Virus record (IMG/VR): IMGVR_UViG_3300022926_000150
Location: 1-20,960 of that record
Origin: a virus
Direction: 5' to 3' (one strand)
Length of the DNA: 20,960 nt
The translations under genes were made by a program, and so were the position numbers. Numbering within the stretch: position 1 is the first letter of the stretch; each line of letters opens with the position of its first letter. The notes beneath the pieces are model-generated. The model was not told the origin of the DNA. It searched no databases and saw nothing but the letters and a program-made list of their open reading frames with translations. Positions 14,201 through 20,960 of the stretch are shown here, in pieces.

Positions 14201-16856
14201 ATTCAAGATTTTCAATTCTCTTTTCGAGATCTCCGATATCGCCCATTGTGTATCTCTCATTATGAACAGATACTTTTCGAATCTTGGTGGCATCATAGGT
14301 GTATGGATTCACATAGAGATTGTAAAGAGCCATTGATCCAGTTTCAGTTTTAGGTGGAACTGGATTTTGTGAAGAAACACCATTCTTTAAGAGATATTCA
14401 CCTCTTCGTGTTAAAACGATCTGATCGATACGAGGCAAATAGTAATCAATAACCGTTTTAATTTTGGTGTTCGGTGTCAACGAGACAGCACCCGATCCGC
14501 GAAAATCGAACACATCAGAAAGACGTGTACCATCGTAGATTGGAAACTTATGATAAGAATCTTCGCCATCTTGGAATGCGGCAGGATAAGACTCAAGAGA
14601 AAAGTAATCTCCAGCACCATGACTAAAGTAATTCAAAGTGATATCTACATCTCCATCAATCGTTGTTTCACCAACATAAGTCAATGTTGCGTTTTGATAA
14701 GAATTATCACGTTGTCCGTTATCCAAAACAAAATTATTGAGATCTATAATAGAATCTTGTAAAGGACTATTGTTTGAGGTGATTGCGGTAATTTCCACAA
14801 CATCAATCACACCAAGATCAATAATTTCTCCAGTGCTGATTCCTCCGGGCGAAGGACGAGCGCTTACGGTGTATCCGGTATTAAGAGTTTTTGTCGCGAG
14901 AGAAAGAGCTTTCGTAAGAGTTGCAATCGCGGCAATGTTTGCTCCGCCCGGAATAACCGTGATGTTACTCATTGTTAGAGTAGCTTCGGTCTTTGCAACA
15001 TTCAAACTAACATTTGTTACAGTACCAAATGCTCTCGATACCGGAGAATCTACGCCCGGAATAGTAACGAGATAATCATTCGGATTTGTGCTCTGAAATG
15101 TTTCTCCAACACCAAGTGTATCGAGAACTATGATTCCCGAAGCAATACTTGAAACGTCAATTCCATAACTACCCGCTCCGGCAAACTCTCTACGAAACTC
15201 GTAACTGGTCGAAGCGGTGGTTACTGCTTTGATCGCCTTTCTTGGAAGTTTTATAAGTTTCTTTGCGAACTTATTTCCGTGTACTTTGAAAGTTGGTTCG
15301 ATAGAGTTAAACTGTACGTTCGGTGATACAACGGTGTCTTTGATGTAAGTAGCTGAATTGATATTCGCGTGTGATGCAGTACCAAGATCATAGTAAAACC
15401 TAAAAACCGTATCCAATCCTGTTCCTCGAACCTTTTCAATATTTGTTACGGAGATGCTTAATCCAGTTGTGCCCACTTCGTAAGTACCCGTAAGAGGACT
15501 CGCGTTATCACCATCGATGTCGGGTAAGTATGCTTCGGAAAATTTGCCTTCGATATATGTTCCCAGTCCGGTTGAAACTGTAACAGTCTCTCCGGTTTTT
15601 GCGTCACGAGCTTTATCTGAGATAAGACTAAATCGACTGGCAGTTTCAACTCTTTCACCCGAGACATAAGCGATGCCCGGATCAATTTCAACCACATAGT
15701 CACCTTTGAGTCGAGTGATATCAGCTGAATCGGTAGCAGAATATTTCCCGTTGTTACCATTTCCATCGTTGTATGCTTCTCTTAAATGAGCAGTAAACCC
15801 AGAAATAGTATAATTTCCGCTTTCTTCGAAAGTTCTTTTTGTAAGAGCGTTTCCTAGTTTTCCTTCGCCAGTTGCATACTTTGTCGATAACGGTTTGATC
15901 TGTTTTCCATCCTTAAGAGAAACAAGAGTGACGAATTCTGTAGAGGATGCACCCGTAAGTGGAAAAACCTTGTTTGTATTGTATGGAATAGAACCGGATT
16001 GAAGAGCGGTCTGATCCGTAAGAGCAACGAGACCAAGTGATATCGTGTAGCGATCCGCACCAGGCTCAGAAGCATTAGGAACTCCACTGGCGTTATCAAA
16101 CAACGAGGAATCATCGGTCGTTGTTTTGATCGCTTCAGTTACCTTAAATGCCAACCTACCAGTTATTTTTGTACTGGCGTCGGGTCTTTCGACAATTACA
16201 TTTGTTGCTTCAACATTTACAAAGTGACCAGCAACAAAATAAACACCCCTATCGACGTGTAACTTAGTAGCGAATCCAGTCGCTGAAACAGTACCAATTG
16301 TTGTACCCGAAACTATAGTTGTGCCAGATATCGAATTCTTAGCACGAATTGTTACATCATTTCCAAAGATTTGCTTTGACGCTGTTCCCTTCGTGTAACG
16401 AAGATAGAGACGATACTTTGTTGTTGTATCATTTGTGGTGATCGCTTCATAGTCAACTACGTCGGCGGTGAGAGATATCGATTCGGGCGAGTTTATTGTT
16501 ACGGAATCGATGTTCGTCAATAAACCCATTCGAGTAAGAGTATCGGCGGCCAACACCTGTGGTGAAGAAGTGCTGCTGATCTTTAGGTCAGCATGTGTTA
16601 AAACTACTTCTGCCCAGAAAAGATTTCCATCAATTGTTACGTCACCGTTCAGAACTCGACTTCCTTCCTCAAATACATGCGATCCAAAACGATCAACCTG
16701 AGTCTGTAGAAGAGTCTGAAGTTGATTGAGCTCACGAGTCTGTACCGGAATGCCGGGTTTAAAGAGTATTTTGAGGTGTCCCTTTGCTTCGTTGCCAGAC
16801 GAAACATAGTCGTCATAATACGGTGAAGATTGGTAGAGTGTAGTGTTAATAGCCAT
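11298..16856 (-). CDS. Giant DUF4815-type baseplate/fibre structural protein
   Basis: The largest gene here, 1852 residues. The first 70 residues ('SSPYYDDYVSSGNEAKGHLK', 'PGIPVQTRELNQLQTLLQTQ', 'FGSHVFEEGSRVLNG') are the signature of the DUF4815 family of marine T4-like phages. 'YLDPLAQSFNVG' near residue 1440 and 'ARYISKKVFLNDPADKLNVY' in the last 150 residues are further conserved family landmarks. At about 1313-1420 a Pro/Gly-rich linker ('PRRPSNPGSGGGDP') leads into an Ig-like domain ('TESFTITLTTTNVTDGTTIP'). The position after gp8 is where T4 has gp9-gp12, so it may provide the baseplate periphery and fibre attachment in one chain; this is inference. A 'LEKRIENLEYYTSLSLLEKR' stretch near residue 865 is a likely coiled coil. 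The start lies six bases after the gp8 stop. Confidence 0.85.
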   Translation of the reverse strand: MAINTTLYQSSPYYDDYVSSGNEAKGHLKILFKPGIPVQTRELNQLQTLLQTQVDRFGSHVFEEGSRVLNGDVTIDGNLFWAEVVLTHADLKISSTSSPQVLAADTLTRMGLLTNIDSVTINSPESISLTADVVDYEAITTNDTTTKYRLYLRYTKGTASKQIFGNDVTIRAKNSISGTTIVSGTTIGTVSATGFATKLHVDRGVYFVAGHFVNVEATNVIVERPDASTKITGRLAFKVTEAIKTTTDDSSLFDNASGVPNASEPGADRYTISLGLVALTDQTALQSGSIPYNTNKVFPLTGASSTEFVTLVSLKDGKQIKPLSTKYATGEGKLGNALTKRTFEESGNYTISGFTAHLREAYNDGNGNNGKYSATDSADITRLKGDYVVEIDPGIAYVSGERVETASRFSLISDKARDAKTGETVTVSTGLGTYIEGKFSEAYLPDIDGDNASPLTGTYEVGTTGLSISVTNIEKVRGTGLDTVFRFYYDLGTASHANINSATYIKDTVVSPNVQFNSIEPTFKVHGNKFAKKLIKLPRKAIKAVTTASTSYEFRREFAGAGSYGIDVSSIASGIIVLDTLGVGETFQSTNPNDYLVTIPGVDSPVSRAFGTVTNVSLNVAKTEATLTMSNITVIPGGANIAAIATLTKALSLATKTLNTGYTVSARPSPGGISTGEIIDLGVIDVVEITAITSNNSPLQDSIIDLNNFVLDNGQRDNSYQNATLTYVGETTIDGDVDITLNYFSHGAGDYFSLESYPAAFQDGEDSYHKFPIYDGTRLSDVFDFRGSGAVSLTPNTKIKTVIDYYLPRIDQIVLTRRGEYLLKNGVSSQNPVPPKTETGSMALYNLYVNPYTYDATKIRKVSVHNERYTMGDIGDLEKRIENLEYYTSLSLLEKRTSDKQIFDSAGERFKNGFFVDNFNGHSRAEVDDPKHVCSIDRSLGQLFPSIDRNLVEVRLADNSPQEEDNLIRLPSVGTKEIVKQRFASVFESVIPYSATNYRGLVEISPSSDDWIEHRNRPLLNTDNVDGSYDNFEFSSRGTTTLGSESVHNRDDIVGVPFTDITGNEEQQLKARLMNALHPVLDVSQDTTSTRTYGNRGRYVGGTQTGLSPDDPRNLGPHLPMPEVTVEIIPFMRSRRIYFKATGLKPNTRHFAYFDDNNITAYATTLNGDDSPNANSFEDFRYRRLNSANRIDFFDQSASQVFTTLSDARRNLTTDNAGTLEGYFIIPNNNTLKFSTGSINFTLTDTDGGVEDLNRLSEAKAVYRATGTQYDYYDSEDGEVHVPSPPIDSEVGPTAPRRPSNPGSGGGDPIVEPDALPTYSLSTNHAYRLDTESFTITLTTTNVTDGTTIPFLIQGVTTSDFSGTQLTGTFTVTGNTASVTYSVSTSTEMIFQLKLYDSTQPSLYADVDPVLVNFEASEAAPEDGGYDCGDNYNPYDLVYLDPLAQSFNVGQFGIDDSPQVPEGIDSVFIKSLDLYFKGKDSAKPVSVQIVEVLNGYPYSAKIIKNGVVSLESSQVNISDDASSVTTFTFPSAVHLETNREYAFIVRSTSPDYTIWMSELGGEDISSGERIDKDPYLGVAFRSSNASTWTPVQTRDIKFTLNAHTFLAAGESTRTKTVGPAGTLTGAFETIPKNTPFTVSSIQFSPAQILPPKTEINYTLSIGGNSYSLTPDGAHLYLPSAVTVSSASDITLGATLTSSNQYATPVVDLDKISLLCNGYVINNDVTNETNAASGNATARYISKKVFLNDPADKLNVYLGVSQPEGSRVRLYARFDDEIASPQVLDLRDATWTELSSSRISDLSSLGDNTPFQEVEYEIDPTNDFTQFQLKIVMTSGDAAQVPAVTDLRAIATI

Positions 16857-16862
16857 AGGTCT

Positions 16863-18428
16863 TTAGAATTGTAAAACTATTCTTACTTTATCATTTTGTG
16901 CGCCGGATCTTGTTATCGATGTTCTATTATCAAGCATAAGGACTTCTCCGCTGAGATCCAATTGTGAAAGTGTTATCGGTGAGTTGAGAGGTGAATGATT
17001 CAAAGCATCATCATAGTGTTCAGAGTCAACAATTGATGTGTAGTCAAATGTAGTTGAATCGTTGGGTTGTTGAACTCCACTCGCATTAAAGATCTTAAGT
17101 GTTCCGCTCAAAGGAAGAAGATCTTGTGTTACGGTTGTTGAACTGTTTTGATGAAAATAAATCTTATCGGGTGTTCCGCTAGTATCTATATAATCAATCC
17201 AAGCCTTTTCTCCGGTGGTTGTTTTTTCGACATACCATCCACTTGCCGGAGTAAGTGAAGAAAGATCTTCGGAACCATCCATCAAAATATATGAAAGTGA
17301 ATCGATTGTTCCATAAGATTCGGGTGAATCATTCGCGGAATCAAATGTTGGACTTTTAATAATCGATACTTGACGAAAGGTAAGATCCACCGGAGTTTCA
17401 CCGGCAGGCGAATCGTTTCCGTCAAAGTCAGATGATACTCCGACATAGTATGGAGGAAAAACATCGAGGTTATTCGCACCAAATCCAGCAGACGGAGCGA
17501 TCAAAGGTTGTATCTCCGCTTCGGTGTATGGTGAATCGACCGAAGGAGCGGAAGTAAAATCAATGCTTGCTTTGAGAATACCATTTGACCTACCAACACC
17601 AAATCCAACAAAGTCTGCCAACACCAAAGAATCAACTGGAGATGTCATCGGTGAATCACCACTTATGACTTCAGTTACTTTTTGTCCAGCCACAAGAATA
17701 TTCAGGGCGGTGGTGCCGGTTGTACCATCTATTTGTGTGTATCGAAGAGTCGCCGGATAAATTCCATTGGTGTATCCACTTCCAGCCGAAACAATCTTAA
17801 ATCCATAGAGCAAACCTTGTGTTGAATTTGCGGGCGGTGTGATGTTGACGGGAATCTCAAAGAAAGTCGAAGAGTTTGCGAAATCACTTCCGGTAGGAAC
17901 CTCTCCTATTCGAACCCACATGTATCCATCTGATCCTTGTGTGACTTCTCCATCTACGGTACCGGAAGGACTATCATAAGAACTCTGAGGAGCGACTGTA
18001 CTATTGGCTCCACTATTGTTATCTAAACAAAGATAGAGATACCCATCCGTACCAATCGCGTAACAACCCCGAGAGGTTACGGTGCTACCATCATAGGCAA
18101 TGTTGAAACATGTTCGATCAGTACGATCATACCTTTTCCAAACATTACCAGAAGACCATGTTTGATTTGTCTTAGGTAAAAGTCTTTCGATATTTGTGGA
18201 AGTAAGGAGTTTCATTGAGATGAGATTTTGAATCGCATCTTGTCTTTCAAGTTCACTTCCGGTTGGAGTAGGAGGATCGGACTCATCGGCCCATGGATCG
18301 CTCTTACCTATTCCAATATAATATCCACTTGCTTGCGTGAGTGGTGAATCAGTTGCTAAAGTGTTTACGTTAGTAACAAATGCGTTTGCATTGTTCTTTC
18401 GATGATCATCTGTAATTATCGCAGGCAT
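16863..18428 (-). CDS. 8: Baseplate wedge protein gp8
   Basis: A 521-residue protein of the marine T4-like gp8 family (T4 gp8 is about 334 residues). Landmarks are 'MPAIITDDHRKNNANAFVTN', 'GYYIGIGKSDPWADESDPPT' (the x-Y-x-x-I-G-K-x-x-x-W block), 'LLPKTNQTWSSGNVWKRYDR' and 'GCYAIGTDGYLYLCLDNNSG' followed by 'QGSDGYMWVRIGEVP'. In T4, gp8 is a dimer in the baseplate wedge that binds gp10, gp7 and gp6. Six Asp-Ser-Pro tripeptides lie in the central and C-terminal parts, using GAT followed by TCA, TCG or AGT. A TATAAATA ends seven bases before the ATG and no ribosome-binding site is visible, so gp8 probably starts a late transcript with the DUF4815 gene. Confidence 0.85.
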   Translation of the reverse strand: MPAIITDDHRKNNANAFVTNVNTLATDSPLTQASGYYIGIGKSDPWADESDPPTPTGSELERQDAIQNLISMKLLTSTNIERLLPKTNQTWSSGNVWKRYDRTDRTCFNIAYDGSTVTSRGCYAIGTDGYLYLCLDNNSGANSTVAPQSSYDSPSGTVDGEVTQGSDGYMWVRIGEVPTGSDFANSSTFFEIPVNITPPANSTQGLLYGFKIVSAGSGYTNGIYPATLRYTQIDGTTGTTALNILVAGQKVTEVISGDSPMTSPVDSLVLADFVGFGVGRSNGILKASIDFTSAPSVDSPYTEAEIQPLIAPSAGFGANNLDVFPPYYVGVSSDFDGNDSPAGETPVDLTFRQVSIIKSPTFDSANDSPESYGTIDSLSYILMDGSEDLSSLTPASGWYVEKTTTGEKAWIDYIDTSGTPDKIYFHQNSSTTVTQDLLPLSGTLKIFNASGVQQPNDSTTFDYTSIVDSEHYDDALNHSPLNSPITLSQLDLSGEVLMLDNRTSITRSGAQNDKVRIVLQF

Positions 18429-18435
18429 ATTGTTT

Positions 18436-18443
18436 TATTTATA
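18436..18443 (-). promoter_or_regulatory. T4-type late promoter element for gp8
   Basis: A perfect minus-strand TATAAATA ends seven bases before the gp8 ATG. The TAA within it is the stop codon of the gp7-like gene, the same arrangement as at 11086-11093. The sequence between it and the ATG is AAACAAT, with no Shine-Dalgarno match. Confidence 0.74.
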
Positions 18444-19173
18444 TTACTTCTATCCACCCTGGCTGATGAGTTGGTGTATGATTTGATAAACCTGTGTAAA
18501 GATCCTGAACCCAGTTGGATTTTGTTGTGTCAAAAGAAGGAACGACTGTTCTATCAGTACGTAGGGCTCTTGTTTCAACGATCAAATCCGGAAAAAGTTT
18601 CAAACCAGCAGGATGAATGAGTTTTAGATAGGACTGTTTCCATCGATCAAACGATATTCCACTGGTGATTACATAGGAATAGTTTTGCCACCTATCACTA
18701 TCAAGCAAACGATTATCATAAGAAACCCAACTTTGTCTACCATAAGAAGTTCGAAAGAGTTTTTCCGAAGGATACTCAACATTGACTTCATCATCAAAGA
18801 AGAGTCGAAAGAAGATACGAATGCTATCATGCGATCCTCGGGCCTTATAGAGTTCAACGATATTTCGAAAGAGTTGACGATTGTTCAGAACATCAGAGTT
18901 TGGTATCTCTCTTGCAATTTCTTTCTTAAGTTCGTTCAAGTAGGTGTCATCTATTAGATCAATATCGTGTTCCTTTGTGATACGATCTATGATATTTGTT
19001 GGCTGATCCTTTTGATTGAGAAACTCGTAATAGTCTTCCAGAAATGAGATAAGATCTGTTGGATAATTCTCCGATACAGTAGTACGGAGTTGTATAGGAA
19101 AGAGTGAGTTGACACTCTCCTTCTCGCGATTGTGGATAGTAATTTCTCCTATTGTTTTCTGCTTGTGAGACAT
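18439..19173 (-). CDS. gp7-like baseplate wedge protein (short form)
   Basis: About 244 residues from the preferred start MSHKQKTIGE at 19173. An ATG at 19191 would add six residues (MLAISN) but overlap gp6 by 17 bases, whereas 19173 gives the TAATATG junction seen at other genes. Landmarks are 'LISFLEDYYEFLNQ', 'LKKEIAREIPNSDVLNNRQL', 'VELYKARGSHDSIRIFFRLF' and 'SYLKLIHPAGLKLFPDLIV', a pattern found in wedge/structural proteins of T4-like marine phages at the gp7 position. T4 gp7 is about 1030 residues, so this corresponds to one module only. The call rests on position between gp6 and gp8 plus this pattern. There is no ribosome-binding site, and coupling to gp6 is likely. Confidence 0.72.
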   Translation of the reverse strand: MSHKQKTIGEITIHNREKESVNSLFPIQLRTTVSENYPTDLISFLEDYYEFLNQKDQPTNIIDRITKEHDIDLIDDTYLNELKKEIAREIPNSDVLNNRQLFRNIVELYKARGSHDSIRIFFRLFFDDEVNVEYPSEKLFRTSYGRQSWVSYDNRLLDSDRWQNYSYVITSGISFDRWKQSYLKLIHPAGLKLFPDLIVETRALRTDRTVVPSFDTTKSNWVQDLYTGLSNHTPTHQPGWIEVI

Positions 19174-19174
19174 A

Positions 19175-20960
19175 TTACTTATCGCGAGCAAATGTTACGT
19201 AATCAGAAAGAAGAGGAGCAGTTCCGCTTGTGCTGGAATCAATGTCTCCTATAACCTGTGTTTCACCCAAATCAAAAGCAAGGACTTCTCTTCTTTTCGC
19301 TACGATATCGTCGGCTGCAGGTCTTACCTTTACACGAATCGTACTTGTAGTGGATGCAGGTAAATTATTCAGTTGAAGAATACCTGTTGCCGGAAAAAGA
19401 AATCCAGCGCTTTGAACTACCTTCTCAACTGTACCATTTGCTCTTCGTTTGAAAACAAATATCTTTCTTCTTTCAGTTTCTCCAACGATCTTTTCGTCTC
19501 CGAGTTGTACACTATCTCCAAGATATTTCCAAGTCGATGAAGATATCATAGAATCAGTTTGATCGATTTCTCCATCAAGCGCGAATGCAAAGTCAATGTT
19601 GTCATTCTCACTTTCATTTCCCGTAACGGTAATTGTAAGATTCTTGTATGCATACATTCGAGCAACCGAGTTAAGAATCGCTACATTGGTTTGATCGATT
19701 GCTTTAAGGAAAGTAGAGAATCGAAATACACCATTGAAGTTATTCAAGTTGTTCGAATCAAAGGTTGTGATTGCACGTCTTACATCCGTAACGAGTTCTT
19801 CTTTTGTTTTCGTTGTAAGCGTTGAATTGTATTTAAAGAAGACTTCGGCATAAAGAAAAGTGTAAAGAGGATCTCTCAATCGTGGTTTAATTGCTATAAC
19901 CTTTCGATCATAGAGTAGAGCCTCAACTTGGTCTTTCTCAATATCAGTAAGAGTTGTTTGAGTCAGATCCAAAGGACGAATTGAAATATTGACCTCACCA
20001 AAGTTTGGTATATCGTTATCTTGTCCACCCCAAACTGCAACGTCTTTTACGTTACTGATATTTTGTTTGATCAGAGTCTTATAATCTTCGGCGGTGACAG
20101 CGCGATTCTGTGAAACAAAAGTAAGAGGAGCATTGTACTTAATACTCGTAAGTGATTCCTTTTCTTCTCCACCTTGAGATTTTAGAACAAGCGTTGGAGC
20201 TCCAGTACCATCAATTATAGCATTTGAACCACTCGCATACGTAAAACTTGTCGCACCATTTGCCGGAGCTCCGGCGGTTGTAAGGTAATCCAATCGAACA
20301 ACGTCTAAAGGACTTAGACTTTTACCAAGAACACCATCACCGAATGTTACATCGTAATATCCCTCTCCATTTTCATTGAGAAAATATATCTTACTTGTAT
20401 CGTCAATGTTGGTGAAAGTCTCAAACTTTGTGTAAGTATCAGGTGTTGCGGTTGTGAGAGTTGGAAAAACCTGAACTCTAAGAGTTGAAGTATCCACCTC
20501 ACTGTGATTAATCACAAACTTTTGATAAGAACTATTATCAACAACGTAATCGGCGGTACGACGAATTCCCTGATAAATCTTGAGGTTTTCAAAAACAAAC
20601 TTATTTGTGTCACTCAATCCAACTGTTGTATCGGAAATCGTTTGAAAGGTATATGTTACACCATCAATAGTTGATGTGAACTTTGTTCCTCTTGGAAGTG
20701 TATATTCTTCGGCAGTGCTTGATCCTTGTTTTGTGAATGTGATATTGATTGTTGCAACTGATGCGGTTCTACTCGTGGGTGTATATCCCAAAAGTTTTGC
20801 CCTCGAAACAACATTAGCTCTTAACTGTGCGGAATCCAAGAAGGATTCATTCATCGCCATGTGAGCATTGACAGCATTGTAATGTGTATTGTACGCAAGA
20901 ACGTCAAGAAGAGAACTTAGTCCAGACCCTTCAAAATCCCAATCTTTAAACGCACTTCCG
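19175..20960 (-). CDS. 6: Baseplate wedge protein gp6, C-terminal part (partial)
   Basis: The frame is open to the right edge, so the true start is outside the window. The 33 codons before the internal ATG at 20860 read in frame as 'FKDWDFEGSGLSSLLDVLAY' and 'NTHYNAVNAH', the conserved N-terminal region of T4-like gp6, so that ATG is not the start. About 594 residues are visible (T4 gp6 is 660). Further landmarks are 'NESFLDSAQLRANVVSRAKL', 'GEGYYDVTFGDGVLGKSLSP', 'NRAVTAEDYKTLIKQNISNV' and 'VAVWGGQDNDIPNFGEVNIS', as in gp6/baseplate J-type proteins. gp6 dimers form the inner ring joining the wedges of the baseplate. Its TAA is followed by one base and the next ATG. Confidence 0.92.
   Translation of the reverse strand, partial: GSAFKDWDFEGSGLSSLLDVLAYNTHYNAVNAHMAMNESFLDSAQLRANVVSRAKLLGYTPTSRTASVATINITFTKQGSSTAEEYTLPRGTKFTSTIDGVTYTFQTISDTTVGLSDTNKFVFENLKIYQGIRRTADYVVDNSSYQKFVINHSEVDTSTLRVQVFPTLTTATPDTYTKFETFTNIDDTSKIYFLNENGEGYYDVTFGDGVLGKSLSPLDVVRLDYLTTAGAPANGATSFTYASGSNAIIDGTGAPTLVLKSQGGEEKESLTSIKYNAPLTFVSQNRAVTAEDYKTLIKQNISNVKDVAVWGGQDNDIPNFGEVNISIRPLDLTQTTLTDIEKDQVEALLYDRKVIAIKPRLRDPLYTFLYAEVFFKYNSTLTTKTKEELVTDVRRAITTFDSNNLNNFNGVFRFSTFLKAIDQTNVAILNSVARMYAYKNLTITVTGNESENDNIDFAFALDGEIDQTDSMISSSTWKYLGDSVQLGDEKIVGETERRKIFVFKRRANGTVEKVVQSAGFLFPATGILQLNNLPASTTSTIRVKVRPAADDIVAKRREVLAFDLGETQVIGDIDSSTSGTAPLLSDYVTFARDK

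Noticed and set aside
20674-20860. ATG at 20860 as the start of gp6
   Set aside because: The frame continues upstream to the window edge with conserved gp6 sequence (FKDWDFEGSG and onward), so it is an internal methionine.

Overview
The window is a late structural block of a T4-like myovirus (Caudoviricetes, contractile tail). It is probably a marine phage related to T4-like cyanophages and pelagiphages. Every convincing gene is on the minus strand, so transcription runs from the right end (20960) to the left end (1). The gene order is baseplate wedge gp6, gp7-like, gp8, a giant DUF4815-type baseplate/fibre protein, small fibre-associated proteins, two tail fibres, an adhesin cassette, then neck gp13, gp14 and gp15. 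The host cannot be read from the sequence. The marine assignment rests on the families: DUF4815-like giant, short gp7-like protein, 'KGKISS...GGGF' mini-fibre and the gp13/gp14/gp15 type.

Layout from right to left. (1) 20960-18439: gp6 (cut by the window edge) and a short gp7-like wedge protein. (2) 18428-11089: gp8, the 1852-residue DUF4815-like protein and a 69-residue coiled-coil protein. (3) 11078-4889: a small beta-sandwich protein, a 79-residue mini-fibre protein, a 543-residue fibre and a 1289-residue fibre with eleven 'VGIGTTSP'-type repeats. (4) 4892-2881: a DUF4376-like protein and a LamG-type adhesin, overlapping each other and the fibre. (5) 2880-2309: a short patch with a hairpin, a possible 28-codon gene and a secreted fibronectin-III protein. 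(6) 2291-1: gp13, gp14 and the 5' part of gp15, which build the neck and finish the tail.

Control signals are readable. The T4-type late element TATAAATA occurs exactly four times on the minus strand next to genes. In three cases it sits only 6-7 bases before the ATG, and in two of those it contains the stop codon of the upstream gene. If transcription starts where T4 late promoters start, those mRNAs would be leaderless or nearly so. The fourth copy precedes the long fibre and is followed by a 16-codon upstream ORF with a hairpin. Several remaining genes are joined by tight stop/start junctions (TAATATG, TAATG, ATGA), which suggests translational coupling.

The most unusual points are the leaderless-type promoter grammar, the upstream ORF of the fibre gene, a strong excess of the tripeptide Asp-Ser-Pro in several structural proteins, a mosaic fibre with a likely foreign distal half and adhesin cassette, and the secreted FN3 protein with a cationic tail. 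I see no tRNA, rRNA, CRISPR array, integrase, transposase or reverse transcriptase.
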